From Chara braunii (taxonomy: Eukaryota > Streptophyta > Charophyceae > Charales > Characeae), in assembly GCA_003427395.1 (NCBI GenBank), contig BFEA01001082.1, positions 41,321-63,349 on the forward strand: 22,029 nucleotides of DNA, in the 5' to 3' direction. The notes beneath the pieces were generated by a model that did no database searches, was not told the DNA's origin, and was given only the letters and a program-made list of their open reading frames with translations. The position numbers and the translations under genes were made by a program. Of the stretch, positions 7,207 through 18,283 are shown in pieces. Positions within the stretch are counted from its first letter, which is position 1. Each line of letters starts with the position of its first letter.

Positions 7207-8018
7207 GTCTTCTGAAACAGCTAATTGGTACCGTGTTTTTTCTCTGAACATTCGCATTGCAAAAGAACGAATTTCAATTCAGGTACAAAAGTCGTTGGTG
7301 AGTCAGATCCCTCTCTGACCTCTTGAGGATTACTTATTTTGTACGAAATCTCAAACCTTTCAGAAGGGCTTGTCTTTCCCTTCTTGGAGTGTCGTTATGG
7401 AGAATGTTGTGTTGGACTGTTTGTGGTCCGTGTTTGAGAGGGGACAGCACACACATTGACCGCCGCTAGTCTGGCCCAGCGGCGCATGAATACGGGTGAA
7501 CAGGTGTCAATATGGCTGATCATTGGTGTCTGTGAACCGGCAGTCATGTGTATCTTTGTCACGCACGGATCTTCTGAAAGGTTTCGTATCCGTATGTAGG
7601 AAGTACAGAAATGATGAAGCATTGCTCCCTCTACTGAAATGGTGGTGAGGATTTTGCAGGCCAGAATCGAACACTCAATTGCCAACACTGGGACGCACAG
7701 GTAGTCCTTTGTTCCTTTGTGGTGCTCTTGTGGGGTGATGCATAACTGAATATTGTGCCCTGTCTTTGTCAGAGGGAAGGATGTACAACACACTGCTTGC
7801 AAAGAAGTCCATTTCTGTCTCATGCAATGGCTGAACGATTCGGTGCTGCCAGATGAAGGATGGCACGTGGTTAGTTTTGGCGCTCTTGTAAATAGCGCTC
7901 TGGACAATCACCTTCCGTACATGGTTGACCCCCGTCTCAACTTAAATCTTGATATCTAGTTCCATGTTCTGCAGTGTGCCATCTTTTCCAGTATGCCTAG
8001 ATGTGTCTAAGCTTAGTG

Positions 8019-8123
8019 TACTGCCTGGGCCTGTGCTTCTGAGGTGTTTCTCATGGCAGATACTAGTATGTCAAGAGAGTCCAGGTTTAAACCAATGGTT
8101 GTGCAGTATGCACGTCTGTTGAG
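8019..8123 (+). repeat. Diverged repeat, copy 2 (pair at 7075-7206)
   Basis: This is the second copy of the 7075-7206 unit. It includes the same ATGCACRTCTGTTGA end. Confidence 0.7.
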
Positions 8124-8253
8124 TGCCCGCACCTCGTCCTCTAGATAAGACCATGTCCGCGATAATGACTTCCAACTGAGACAACGTGCTTGGGAAGCGC
8201 AAGCCAGTGCATTGAAATACATTCCGTGATTTGGAGGCTGTGAATTGTCCGTG

Positions 8254-8295
8254 ACTCGCAATTCTGGCAGTGGGTGGGACTCGCTATTCTGGCAG
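8254..8295 (+). repeat. 25-bp tandem duplication
   Basis: ACTCGCAATTCTGGCAG (8254-8270) recurs as ACTCGCTATTCTGGCAG (8279-8295), one base different, at a 25-base offset. Confidence 0.8.
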
Positions 8296-9822
8296 ACATC
8301 AATTGTGCGTTTTTTGTGGTCGCTGCAATAGGAAACAACCACATTCTTTGATAATGGGCAGTCCATGTTATCGAGACGCTCTGGTATTGCCATCAAGGCC
8401 ATACACCTAACACTTCTCACTCCCACCTATGGCCGGTGATGAGTTGAAAGAATGGAATTACCGGCTGAAAATGCAGAATGGTGAGAATCACTGCGGCTTA
8501 ACTGAGGCCACATTTTGAGGTGGAATGGAGGTATGGTCCCGCAGGGGATGCTGTCCTCTGATATGGAGTTCGGGTAGGAACATTTCTGCTTTTGTGATGT
8601 TGAGTTGTAATGGATGGCAGTCTCTATTGAATCGCGGCTGACAATGTGGATGTCACAAACGGAGCAGAGCATTCTACGCTTGTGATCTTTAGATGCGCTT
8701 GGAGTTGGATGTGGGTTGCGTCATTGCTATGTTGAGATCCGCGGGCTTTGTTTTGTTCTCACCTGATGGTTGACAGAACAGAGGTTATCAGAGTATAAAG
8801 TACTATAAACGTTGCAGTGGAGTTTTTCTCCCATGGACTGGCTAAATGAATGGGTATCGCAAGATTCATTGGGAGTGGCGGGTGTCACATGGGCTTGTCC
8901 ATTGAGGACGTTGACAATTGCCAGTCATATATCCAGGGAAGGTTGTGTGAAGGGATTCAGGATATTTACGTTTTTGGAATTTGGCTGGGCTTTGTTAATC
9001 CGGGAAGCATGTTGTAGTACTTGCCTGAACTGCGAATGCAGGTAATAATATGAATTGATGACTCGGTATTGCTGCGCATTGGTAGTCTGGGGTGTTTTAG
9101 TAGTTGCGGAGAGAGTCACTATGCGTTGGTGTGGGTAGACACTGTTCGAGATAGGATATCCCATGGGGGGAAAGCCTGGTGCTCAACGGCCGGTTCGGAT
9201 ATTGAAACACATTAGTTCAGAGGAACCTTCCAATTGATGTGGAATCCCTGTGCTGTGAGTTCAAGGAATCGCATTGATGTGAATCCCCATTCGGTTAGAG
9301 CCGTATGACTCTCCTGCGTGGAGTGGATCGCTCGGTCTAGACCCATATGATGCTGAGATGCTTGTGCGAACGGACCCATCCACCAGGCGCGTGATTTGAA
9401 AGGATCTCTGAGCGTGTTTCCTAGAAAACATCCATATTTTGGACCACTTCAGAGAAAAAAACATGTCATCCCTTAATCAGCTGAGCTGTTGGTTCGGCGG
9501 AGTGCACCAGTGCCCTTGTTTATGTCAAGAATAGACCCTTCGACCATGTAGTGAAAGATAATTAAGAGCACATTCAGGATGATCCTAAATGTGTAGACCC
9601 GGGCGATGTGGAGAATGGAATTCGCTCGTCTCTGGCTTGGTATCCAGGGGTTTGGTAGCACCTTTATATGCGATTACCATTTTGGTCAGAAGTTGGCTGA
9701 AACGAAGTCTTCTTCCTTTGATAGGAAGCTGCAGAAGATCTCTTTGTGAACTACTTGCAATGCCGGTCTGGGAGATTACGAGTGATTCATCGATTGCGAG
9801 AATTTAAGTGAAAAACGAGTCG

Positions 9823-10175
9823 CGTGTTGGTAGGAATCGTTTGCTAGAGGATGATACAGATGATGAGAAAGCATTGCACCCTGTCCTGCTGACGTGGAGG
9901 TTCTCATCCGGCGTTCTGTCTGCTGGGCCTGCACCAACTGGTGGTGTTGCTTGGCTGCACTGGCGGTTACGATTGACAGGTGTATAAAATCATTTTCATG
10001 TCAAGGAAAATGAATCACGTGTTGGTAGCGATCGGTTGCTCGAGGATGATACAGATGACGAGACAGAGCGTTGCACCGGGTCTTGTTGACGTGGAGGTTC
10101 TCATCGGGGGTTCTGTCCTGTGGGCTTGCACGGACTGCTTGGCGGGGTCGCTGGGCTGCACTGCCGGTTTACCAT
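9823..10175 (+). repeat. ~195-bp imperfect tandem duplication
   Basis: The two units start at 9823 and 10018 with CGTGTTGGTAG. Both contain GAGGATGATACAGATGA, then GACGTGGAGGTTCTCATC and a GGGCTGCACT-type end. Scattered substitutions and small indels show that the duplication is old. Confidence 0.85.
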
Positions 10176-10288
10176 CGACAGTCAGTTAGCAATGTTGTGA
10201 ACCGAGGCATTTGTCTGAGAGCAGAATTGCACACTATTACACTTGTTGCTACGATGTGAGTGTGAGTTTAGCCGAAGAAAACTAGAAT

Positions 10289-10505
10289 ATGATTGGGAGA
10301 AGTGATGCCTGGCCGGCATGCTCTCCCTGCGCTTCGGAGAAGGCTTTATGTGGCTGTAGGTTCCTGCGCAAAGATCGAAAACGAAACAAGCTTGTCGAGG
10401 AGAGTTTATCCTCCGAGCAGTGCTGTGCATATTTCATGATCCGGAGGGTGTGGTTATGCTACAATTACCTGTTGGGGCAGACCATGCAGTGCACATTTCA
10501 GGAAA
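10289..10505 (+). repeat. Dispersed family member 1
   Basis: Contains GCCTGGCCGGCAT, a TGCGCNNNGGAG block, CCTGCGCAAAGATC, then GGAGGGTGTGG and ACCTGTTGGGGCAGACCA. The same blocks in the same order recur partly at 11070-11163 and 11965-12085. Confidence 0.75.
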
Positions 10506-10553
10506 GGTTTTGTGAATACTTTTGAAAATGTATCCGACACCTGTAACCTTCGT

Positions 10554-10683
<130 letters not shown>

Positions 10684-11069
10684 TCTGACTAGCCAACTTC
10701 TGCTTTTACACAATTGTTCTGCTTTAATCTAAAAAGACCTAACCGCGTGACAGAGCACACTGATAAACTGTAGTGCTGCGCACCCATAAACCTTTCCTCC
10801 TTGCACTGGTGGCCTGATGTTCAGATTGGCAGCTTGTTCATACGGCTGTTTTTGCCAAAACGTGTCCGGGCCTATCCAAATGACACCTGGCTACTGACTG
10901 GCTACACGACCTACCGGCGTGCCTATATGAGACTCTCGGCAGTGGCCTGCATGATGATGATGGGATTCGGTTGCAATGCCGCTCAGGGAAGGAACTGATG
11001 TTCTGTAATAATAGTAGGTCTCTGACGAGAATTTGACTTAATGGAAGATAAGTACGTGATCATATCTCA

Positions 11070-11163
11070 ACTGCAGAAGAGTGGACCGATCGGGAGCAGT
11101 GGTGCCTGGCCGGCATCCTCTACTTGCGCTCTGGAGCAGCTTTTTTTTTTTTTTTTTTTTTTT
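11070..11163 (+). repeat. Dispersed family member 2, ending in T23
   Basis: Has GCCTGGCCGGCAT and the TTGCGCTCTGGAGCAGC block of member 1, then breaks off into a T23 run (11141-11163) where member 1 continues. This is consistent with an expanded T tract or truncation. Confidence 0.7.
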
Positions 11164-11199
11164 GGTGAAGGATTGGCTGTTTGCCTTCTTCTCAAAGTG

Positions 11200-11213
11200 A
11201 AAAAAAAAAAAAA
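11200..11213 (+). repeat. A14 run
   Basis: Uninterrupted A tract in the G/T-rich block. No polyadenylation signal is evident directly upstream. Confidence 0.9.
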
Positions 11214-11607
11214 CACTGGTGCATTAATTCTTTTGTCATTTTTATGTATCCAACTGACTCTCTGAATGTCATGGCGTTATCTGAGCAAGATAAATCTACC
11301 TGGAATGAACCCGGTCTGGTCTATGTGAAAAAAACTTGCTTCCTGAGTGCATTAGCCAATGCCTTTGCCACTATTTTATGCGTCATCGTCAGTAAGTAGT
11401 GTAATAGATCAATAGTTGCTGATATCCTTTTTGGGTCTCCTTTCTTATATATAGCGGTGTTACCATCCCTGTTGAAGGCTCTATAGTATATATCCATTCC
11501 CTCGATTTGCCCCTCGCCACCCATAGATCGGAGCGCACCCAGCTGACGGACACTAGCTGAGGCTGCTCTTATCACCTCGCCTAGTATACCACTGCCTGGT
11601 TTTCTTT

Positions 11608-11626
11608 AAAAAAAAAAAAAAAAAAA
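11608..11626 (+). repeat. A19 run followed by A-rich tract
   Basis: The A19 tract leads into an A/G-rich stretch to about 11650. No flanking duplication is seen that would mark a retroposed insertion. Confidence 0.85.
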
Positions 11627-11787
11627 GGAAAAGAAAAAGAAAAAAACAAAGTTGATGAAGGCTTCATAGCAAGTTTATAACTTTATACTAAGTTTATAGT
11701 ATACTCTCTCCCTAAGCCAGTAAGTTATCTCCATAATTCCTTAGTTAGCTCGTCCTTGCCTGGAGTCTTGTTTTGTCCGCCCCCCGC

Positions 11788-11788
11788 N
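11788..11788. other. Single-N gap between C-rich and T-run sequence
   Basis: The N sits between CCCCCGC and a T10 run, without a flanking duplicate. It is likely a contig join at low-complexity sequence. Confidence 0.85.
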
Positions 11789-11943
11789 TTTTTTTTTTTC
11801 AAAAACATGGTCCTGGCTCCTTCTATTCTGGGGAGCGTCAGTCTGGTTCCTATTCCACCGGCAAGTCGGAATTATACACAACAATTAAGACACACTCACG
11901 CTTCCTTCCGTCTGGCCGAAGGACCCCTGAGCAACATTGATTA

Positions 11944-11959
11944 CTCCGTCTTGACGGAG
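11944..11959. other. Perfect 7-bp hairpin
   Basis: CTCCGTC / GACGGAG arms with a TT loop, just upstream of dispersed family member 3. No T run follows, so it is not a bacterial-type terminator. Confidence 0.6.
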
Positions 11960-11964
11960 GATTG

Positions 11965-12085
11965 ACTGTCAGCACGCTCTGGAGCCGCTTGATTTTTTTC
12001 CTGCGCGAAGATCAGAAATTAAATGACCTGGAGGGTGTGGCAGTGCTGCAGTTACCTGTTGGGGCAGACCAAGTAGCTCACAATC
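11965..12085 (+). repeat. Dispersed family member 3
   Basis: Shares GCTCTGGAGC with member 2, and CCTGCGCGAAGATC, GGAGGGTGTGG and ACCTGTTGGGGCAGACCA with member 1. The alignment is gapped but collinear. Confidence 0.75.
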
Positions 12086-12276
12086 GCCTGTGAGAGTAGA
12101 TGTGATTGCTGAGCAGTATGATGAGATTGGACTTGAATGAGACGTGTGTGGGTTGTAGAGAGAAGCATGTGTGTAAAAATTTGTAATGATGGGATGACAG
12201 GACCGTGTGATAGATGGAAAGAAACTTCAATGACGCAAGAAATCCTCGATAGTTTTTGTTGGTCAAGGTGGTCTCC

Positions 12277-12361
12277 GGGATGTGATGATCTTATCTTTCC
12301 CCGAATGATCGATGCTGATTCAAGCGTGCCTCGTTCTGAAGCCAGTGAGTCTGATCCCTTC
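12277..12361 (+). repeat. Diverged repeat, copy 1 (pair at 12926-13013)
   Basis: GATGTGATGATC, TTTCCCCRAATGAT, GTTGATCCAA-like and AAGCCAGTGARTCT blocks occur in the same order about 650 bases apart. This is another old direct duplication. Confidence 0.7.
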
Positions 12362-12925
12362 TTTCAGCCGTACGGAGCCAGAAATGAATCTTGATAAGAG
12401 TTCCACATTCCCGGTCACATCCACCGGGTTCCACACTGTGTTTATAGGTTGAAGGCTCTGTGGTCTTGCTTGACAGATTGTTGGCCTCGTGTGCAGAAGG
12501 GTGGGAAGTGATGAATTGTAATCGGTCCGTGTTTCTGAGACACTGATGTTACCATTACGAAGGTTTCTGATCCCATCTGTTAAGTCGTGCATGGGCGGAC
12601 TGCACGTGAACAGGGATGCATCTGATTCGATTTAAGCATGCCCTGTGGGTTATCTGTATCTGATTGTCTCGCACCAAAACATGTGCTGTTTACAGCTGAC
12701 CTCGAATTCAGCTGGAGAGCGTACTCTCCAGTTATGTGCCTGCGTGGACCCTTCTAAATCATTTGTCGGCACCACATAATTTGGCCGATGTTTCTTCTCG
12801 AAACACTGCGAATGCGCATTGTTTCTAGTGGCAGAGCCGCGAGACGTACATGGTCGGGAAAATGGACGTGTGTGTCCGTGGAATGGTTAAGAACCTGTTC
12901 TGAATCAGTTTTGATGCGAAAACGG

Positions 12926-13013
12926 GGAGGTGATGATTCAGTTCTTTCCCCAAATGATGGACGTTGATCCAAAGGACAGCCTTTGATTACAAAGCCAGTG
13001 AATCTTATCCCTC
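12926..13013 (+). repeat. Diverged repeat, copy 2 (pair at 12277-12361)
   Basis: This is the second copy, with about one substitution every four to five bases relative to the first. Confidence 0.7.
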
Positions 13014-14290
13014 AAAGCATTGTGAATTGAAAGTGCCTGTGGGGTGGATGGTGAGAAATAATTGTGAGCAATGTTGTCTGGCCGGTGTTTTTTGTCCTTG
13101 CGCAAGGAGCAACTGGATGGACGCACAGCTGGTCCGTCTATTTGTGCATTTAAATGGATGGATGCTGTTGAACGTGTTTTCTAGAATGTGGGTAGAGTTT
13201 GCTTGGCAATTTTTGGTATCTGGGACGGATCCGTTTCTCCTTGGACCGATCTTTCGTACGTGGCCTAAAGGGAATACTGGAAGGGTGCGACGCGTCAAGT
13301 GGTTGTTCGAGCCTACTGGTGCTACTTGTTTCCTTGCACATGGTTGTTCCTCTAACGTGTGGTCTGACAACAATGAAAGGATGGAGTCAATGAAAGCCTG
13401 TGCAAATGAAACTGTCCGCACGGTTCTGTTTAGATAGTCTGCATGGATGGGGGTTGTATTGTCAGGCATGCCGATGATGAAAATTCGAAATGGCTTCTCT
13501 CAAAACATTCGCAGTGGCCGGCCAAGAGTTTTCGCCATGCCTGGCTTGAGGACTGATGCTGTTTAATCCTTCCTTGGATGTCTGAGGCGAACTATAGGGA
13601 TGCAGATCCTAGTGGGGTGATCTCTGTGAGGCTTCTGAGTCCAAAGGGCATGGCAGACCTATGTTTTGTAAATGGTTTTGGTGATCTTGAAATGAAGGGG
13701 TGAGATCTAGCCGCACTGGTAGTGGGTTACGGTGAAAATATCCGAATAGCTCTCTCAAAACTTTCCCAACGTCCGTACATGTGATTGTGTGCAAGGCATG
13801 ACGGAATACGGGGGACATTTTGGATCGCATGTTAACGTGACGCATGCGTTTCGTTCGGGGTGAAAATCATGAATGGGAAGTTGACATGACTTTTGGTCCG
13901 TTTCATGTGTATTCGGGAGGGGAGTATAAAGTTCCTGACACTCTCAGTTTGAAACTGGTCTGGCGTATATCATATGAGGGAAGAGTGTCAAAATACGTCT
14001 ATCAGCTCTTTCCTTAGTTTGGCCTTGGAAACTGAGCGTCATGTGTACAGCTATGGTTTTCATAGCTGTGTGCGTGTTGTTCGTGTTTTTAAAGTTCTGA
14101 CAAGTCGTGCTACTATGGCAGAACGTCGGAGGGTGAATACATCTCAACGTGAAGGTTGTGGTGCCTGCATTGCCTGTAGAGGCAGGTGGTGCAGCAGTCG
14201 TCGCGTGTTTGTGTTTGCACGATTGATATAACTGGGCAACGAGGTTAGCATGTTCAGAAGCTTAGCAGAGTCATCTGCTTGGTGGTAAGG

Positions 14291-14633
14291 TAGTGCAAGG
14301 AAAATAAGCAACAGCGAGATGACAATTCCAGATCACACCATCACATTGAAAGCCAAATAGTCACACCGTGTCCAGAGAGCAGCATTGCACCAATTATACA
14401 CCAACGGGGGTTCGTAGCACTGACAACCAATGTCCATGGAGAGCATACTCTCTCCTCTCAACACAAGAGTCCAGTTCCTTCACACTCACACTTGGCGCTC
14501 AGCGCCCAGCCTACTCCTACACAGCTACTACAGACTACAAAAAGACAATGCAACTGTTGACATCAGCGGCAGCCCGAAGTACTTGAAGATGTCGCTCATG
14601 CAGACCATCGCCAATACAAGGTAAGTGTGCTCA

Positions 14634-14669
<36 letters not shown>

Positions 14670-14760
14670 TCACCTATCCCCTGACTACACCCACATCTGT
14701 CCTCTCTTTCACCCGAAGACCACCCCTGCGCCTCACTGTGTATCCAAGCCGAGCCCGCTA
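14291..14760 (+). other. C/A-rich stretch with a splice-donor-like site
   Basis: Base skew flips here from G/T-rich to C/A-rich on the plus strand. A small frame from 14430 runs to an exact donor-like ACAAG/GTAAGT at 14620/14621, which could mark a first exon. The peptide matches nothing I know and lacks other support, so no gene is called. It may equally be the outer part of the element 2 LTR or the boundary beyond it. Confidence 0.35.
14635..14667 (+). repeat. (ATC)11 microsatellite
   Basis: Eleven uninterrupted ATC triplets, 14 bases after the donor-like GTAAGT. Confidence 0.95.
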
Positions 14761-15320
14761 TGGAGGCTGGCTATGGCGCAGCCCTCAGCAGTGCCCTGCT
14801 CCCTCACACGACCGCACGTGCGCAGCCTCTTGCTCCAATGCCGGCAGCCAGCCTGCGAGCAATCGCTCCAGCAGCGCTGCCGCCAGCCAGCAAGTGACCG
14901 AATGAGGCAGCCAGGGCCAAGCTCTTTCCTTTATGGAAAGAGTTGGCCTGCTCGCGCAGCCTGGCTGCCCTGGCCTGGGCCCAGAAGCTTCCGGAAGGCC
15001 CCTGGAGGCTGCCTGGCTGCAGCAGCTACTGGGCTGCTGGGCCTTGTTCGGTTGGGCGCCCAACTATCTCTGTATGAGGCTGCGAATCACGTCCAGGGCC
15101 TGCATTCTTTGGAAAGGCCCGGAAGGCCTTGGAAATGTCTTTGTTGCTCGGCCTGTGTTTCTTTCAACCAACTGGCGCGTCGCAACTGCCTTGACAGTCG
15201 AGGGCCTCTTGCAAAAAGTCAGGCCCGCCTTCACTTAGGGCAGGCACCTCCGCCTTCACTTAGGGCGGGCAATGCTGCATACAGGGCCCCAAAGGCCTGC
15301 CGAGGACCCAGATCCTCGCA
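14760..15320 (-). mobile_element. Probable 3' LTR (start) of retroelement 2
   Basis: On the minus strand, sequence directly after the polypurine tract begins TGCGAGG at 15320, as an LTR should. The region is GC-rich with GGCCTG-type repeats. It holds a perfect 14-base palindrome GTTGGGCGCCCAAC (15051-15064), an 8-base-stem hairpin CTCTTTCC / GGAAAGAG (14922-14942) and a 24-bp tandem pair CCGCCTTCACTTAGGGC (15226-15242, 15250-15266). The far end (minus-strand CA) cannot be placed, because no second LTR copy is in the window. The left limit given is only where GC-rich composition fades. A plus-strand 252-codon frame (14773-15531) crosses LTR, polypurine tract and chromodomain and is not a gene. 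Confidence 0.5.
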
Positions 15321-15334
15321 TTCCCTCCTCCTTT
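15321..15334 (-). other. Polypurine tract of retroelement 2
   Basis: The minus strand reads AAAGGAGGAGGGAA, immediately followed by TG. It lies 27 bases beyond the integrase-chromodomain stop, the place where the plus-strand primer of an LTR element is expected. Confidence 0.75.
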
Positions 15335-15360
15335 ACTTCGTGAGTCCTCTGAGAAGCCGC

Positions 15361-16233
15361 TTATTCTGCAGGCATTTTCCCCTTGAGTGCTCTTTCATAG
15401 CCTGCGATCACTTGAGGTGCTGTTCTCACGAGTTCTTCTCGTGTGAACCACCGGTCTTCTTTAGGATCCAGATGATGTCTGAAGCTCACACGATACTGCA
15501 TTCTCGGTTTAGGAGGTCGTCCTCTGCCTGATGGTCGAGGAACAGGCATCACTCGATTCTCGACGATCTGGTCGATATCCACTCCGCCATCCATGGTTGG
15601 GGGCAGCATTGATCTTCGAGAGGGAAACTGCTTTGTAGCAGCGAAAGGTGCCAACTTGGAAGCATGGAATACAGGGTAAGTGCGTAAGTGTGCAGGGATA
15701 CGGATCACGTATGAAGGCCCATCTGGTTGATCCCCTACAATGTCCAAGATCTCCCAGGGCCCAAAATATTGTGGGATCAGTTTTCGAGAGATACCTAGCT
15801 CTTGGCCAAGTTTAGATGCTTTCACCCAGACTCTATCACCTACCTGAAAGTTAGAGGGCCGTCTATGCTTATTCTCAGATGCAATCATTGCATCCTGAGC
15901 TTTCTTAATATGCTCTACGGCTTGCTGCAACACCTGTTCATATTTGACAGCAAACTCTATGCTGCCGGATGCTGCAATGGGTTCACTTTCCGGTAGTAGG
16001 AAGTCAAGGGCAGATCTAGGCTTCCAACCAAGATGCAGTTGGTTGGGAGACATTCCAGTAGTACTATGCACCGCGTTGTTATACAGGCTGGCAACAAGAG
16101 GTAATTTCTCGTCCCAGTCATCTTGACTTGGTTTAATGTAATGTCGCAGCAAGTGTTGTACTACGCGGTTCATCTGTTCTGCCTGTCCATTTGACTCAGG
16201 ATGGTTCCCATCTGCTCGGCTGTCGATTTTCAC
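15361..16233 (-). pseudogene. Retroelement 2 integrase C-terminal half with chromodomain
   Basis: This 290-codon frame begins just before HPESNGQAEQMNR, whose Glu (residue 19) is the third residue of the DDE catalytic triad. There follow the conserved core end (YNNAVHSTTGMSPNQLHLG, about 51-69) and a VGDRVWV DNA-binding segment (131-137). A GPY/F-like FGPWEI (157-162) comes next, then a chromodomain-like tail (about 222-280) with the MQYRVSF and EDRWFTREEL segments. Chromodomains steer integration toward particular chromatin in chromoviruses. The first residues (MKIDSRADG) do not match the family, and about 15-20 residues expected between the second Asp and the Glu are gone. The stop at 15361 is the natural end, followed by the polypurine tract. 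Confidence 0.9.
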
Positions 16234-16736
16234 AGTTCGCTTGTAAACCTTACATCCCTGTCACTAACTATAGACATGGGCAAACCGAAATCCCTTACCC
16301 AATTATCCATAAATAGTTTGATGACATGGTCAGTTTTAGCAGTTTTAGGCATAGCGATAAGTCTTGCATACTTAGAAAGACGGTCCACTATAGCAAAGAT
16401 ATGTCTCTTATCAGACGCGCTTGTCACAAGGGTATCCATGAAATCCATAGATACACTTTGACCCGGTCCTTCAGGAATCGGCAAGGGCTTGATCAGCCCA
16501 AGCGGAGCCTGAGTTCTCGGTTTGTCTGTTTGACAAACGTGGCAGGTTTCGACGTATTGCTTGACATCTTTCATCATAGAGGGGCACCAAAACTTCTGTA
16601 CTAAATTCGTTGATGTCTTTTTATACCCAAAATGACCAGTTGCATCATGACATTCGCCTAAAAACAAACTATGTAAAGACTCACTATCAGGAACACAACC
16701 TTTTATTCCCTGCCTTCTCCAAAAACAACAAGCCAT
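16230..16736 (-). pseudogene. Retroelement 2 integrase N-terminal half
   Basis: This 168-codon frame carries the zinc-binding HHCC motif (His30, His35, Cys65, Cys68) and the first two catalytic Asp residues, in SMDFMD (Asp98) and VSDRD (Asp159). Integrase inserts the element cDNA into the genome. The frame ends in TGA (16230-16232) right after RFTSEL, where family members have TGG (Trp), so a single G-to-A change explains it. The first ~12 residues are out of frame. The true upstream frame, readable from about 16795, is joined near 16697 by a 2-base loss. Confidence 0.9.
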
Positions 16737-16795
16737 CTACCATTGTGAATTCATCAGAAGTTACTTTGTCCTTCTCTTTGAATTTACGAATGATC

Positions 16796-17100
16796 TCATA
16801 CACTAGGATAGGCTTCCACCAACGATTGAGTGAGTTCGTCATATATGCCAAACTCAGTAACTAGCGCGCCCAAGTAATATGCCCTTCTCGATAGCGCATC
16901 AGCCACTTTGTTGTACGCACCCTTGATAGGATCAAGTTGATAGTCATACATGTTTATCACTTGAATCCATCTCTCGAATGCGTCTGATAACACAGGCTGT
17001 GTCTTAATCTAGCGCAAAGTCTCATGGTCAGACCTCGCATAGAAGAATCTTCCTAGGAGGTAATGTCTCCAATGAACTAGCGCTCTGTACAGGGCGTAGA
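16796..17100 (-). pseudogene. Retroelement 2 RNase H C-terminal part and linker
   Basis: From about 17092 to 16870 the minus strand encodes the RNase H second half. An ALVHWRHYLLGRFFY segment is followed by SDHETL, then IKTQPVLSDAFERWIQ, and finally GAYNKVADALSRR, the usual end of Ty3/gypsy RNase H. RNase H degrades the RNA strand during reverse transcription. A TAG at 17009-17011 sits where the family has Trp (TGG), leaving a 65-codon frame at 16796-16993. The next frame change, near 16795, separates this from the integrase lead-in (VYEIIRKFKEKDKV). Confidence 0.85.
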
Positions 17101-17964
17101 GCTCTCTTCATAAGTGGACTTAGCTAACTTTTGAGATGGCATCTTCTTGCTCATATACTCGATCAGTCTCAACTTTGGCCCTTCCTGTTGCGCAAGGACT
17201 GCGTCTATTCCATATTGGCTGGCGTCTGTGGTCACAACAAACGGTTTGTCAGGATCTGGAAGTTTGGGAACTTCATAGTATGTTAGAGCATACTTCAATT
17301 TCTTGAAGCTTGCCTCACACTCTTCAGTCCACTCCCAAGGGGTGTCGAGTCGAGTTAGATCTGTTAATGGGGAGGCTACTGTGCTATAGTTTTTCACAAA
17401 AGGACGATAATAGTCCGTCATCCCCAAAAACGATCTGACCTCAGTAACAGTGTGAGGTTTGGGCCAGTCACGTATGTTGGCCACCTTCGCATCTTCTGGC
17501 CTCAATCCATCTGCTGAGATTTCATGACCCAAGTACAAGATCTTGGTGCGACCAAACTCGCATTTATCCAAGTTTACCTTGTACTGGTGCTGTCTTAGGA
17601 GCCCTAGCACTGCTTTCAAGTGCTCAGTGTGCTCCTCTACAGTCCTATTAAAGATTAGGATATCGTCGAGGTACAAGACGATAAACTTGTCCAAGTAGTC
17701 ATGAAAAATCTTGTTCATCGCGTGCTGGAACGTATCAGGTGCATTGCATAGGCCAACAGTCATCACCACAAACTCGTACAGACCGTACCTGGTTTGAAAT
17801 GCGGTTTTGTGCTGGTCCTTAGGTCTAACGACAATTTGATGGTATCCGGACTTCAAATCTATCTTTGTGAAGTACCAGCATCCCTGCACTCTATCCAAGA
17901 GGTCGTCAATGCGGTAGGGGCTCCGTGTTCTTAACGGTGATGGCATTGAGGCCCCTATAGTCAA
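17077..17964 (-). pseudogene. Retroelement 2 reverse transcriptase core and RNase H start
   Basis: A 295-codon frame holds the polymerase core. Motif A is FTKIDLKSGYHQI (32-44) and TVGLCNAPDTFQHAMN (69-84) is the next conserved block. The catalytic VLYLDDILIF carries YLDD at 98-101. The KCEFG/YLGHEIS segment and the connection follow. RNase H then begins with TTDASQYGIDAVLAQ (catalytic Asp247). The active-site residues of the polymerase survive. GID replaces the usual G-x-G in RNase H, a G-to-A-type change. The frame is lost after STYEE by a single-base indel. The first ~16 residues are out of frame: [14 protein letters not shown], just upstream, is joined near 17911 by an apparent 2-base deletion. 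Confidence 0.95.
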
Positions 17965-18283
17965 GGCACATCCTTAATGGTCCTCCCTTCTTTGGAACAA
18001 ATAAGAGTGGCGCACCGTAAGGGGAGGTACTAGGTCGTATCCATCCCTTCTATGTGAGCTCCTTAAGTTGGCGGCGAAACTCATCTAACTCCGCAGGAGA
18101 CATCCTATAGATTCGTCCTCCAGGTACCTTACTGCCTGGGACAACCTCTATTGCATGGACAACCTCCCTTTCTACCACGCCTGTGGGCTCCACAAAAAGG
18201 TCTGAATATTGTGCGACGACTCTTTCTATCTCTGGGGGTGTTTTAACGGCCTCCCCTTTCTCAGAGACAAAGACTAGATACAT
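17965..18283 (-). pseudogene. Retroelement 2 reverse transcriptase N-terminal part
   Basis: The 77-codon frame (18050-18283) contains the RT lead-in with PGSKVPGGRIYRMSPAELDE and RRQLKEL. It ends in TAG (18050-18052). Beyond that stop the same frame continues with [20 protein letters not shown] and CLDYRGLN, the fingers region of RT. The stop is therefore a nonsense change inside an otherwise readable domain, probably from CAG. The equivalent part of element 1 (residues 300-380 of its frame) is clearly homologous. Confidence 0.9.

Noticed and set aside
7395-7911. 170-codon minus-strand frame
   Set aside because: No recognisable domain, a second minus frame overlaps it, and no splice or regulatory context supports it.
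12964-13469. 157-codon plus and 154-codon minus frames over the same bases
   Set aside because: Mutually overlapping on opposite strands, no motifs, in a skewed low-C region where stop codons are depleted on one side. Chance frames are likely.
14773-15531. 252-codon plus-strand frame, the longest on that strand
   Set aside because: It runs through the presumed LTR, the polypurine tract and the antisense of the integrase-chromodomain end. Its content follows GC-rich composition and no family is recognisable.
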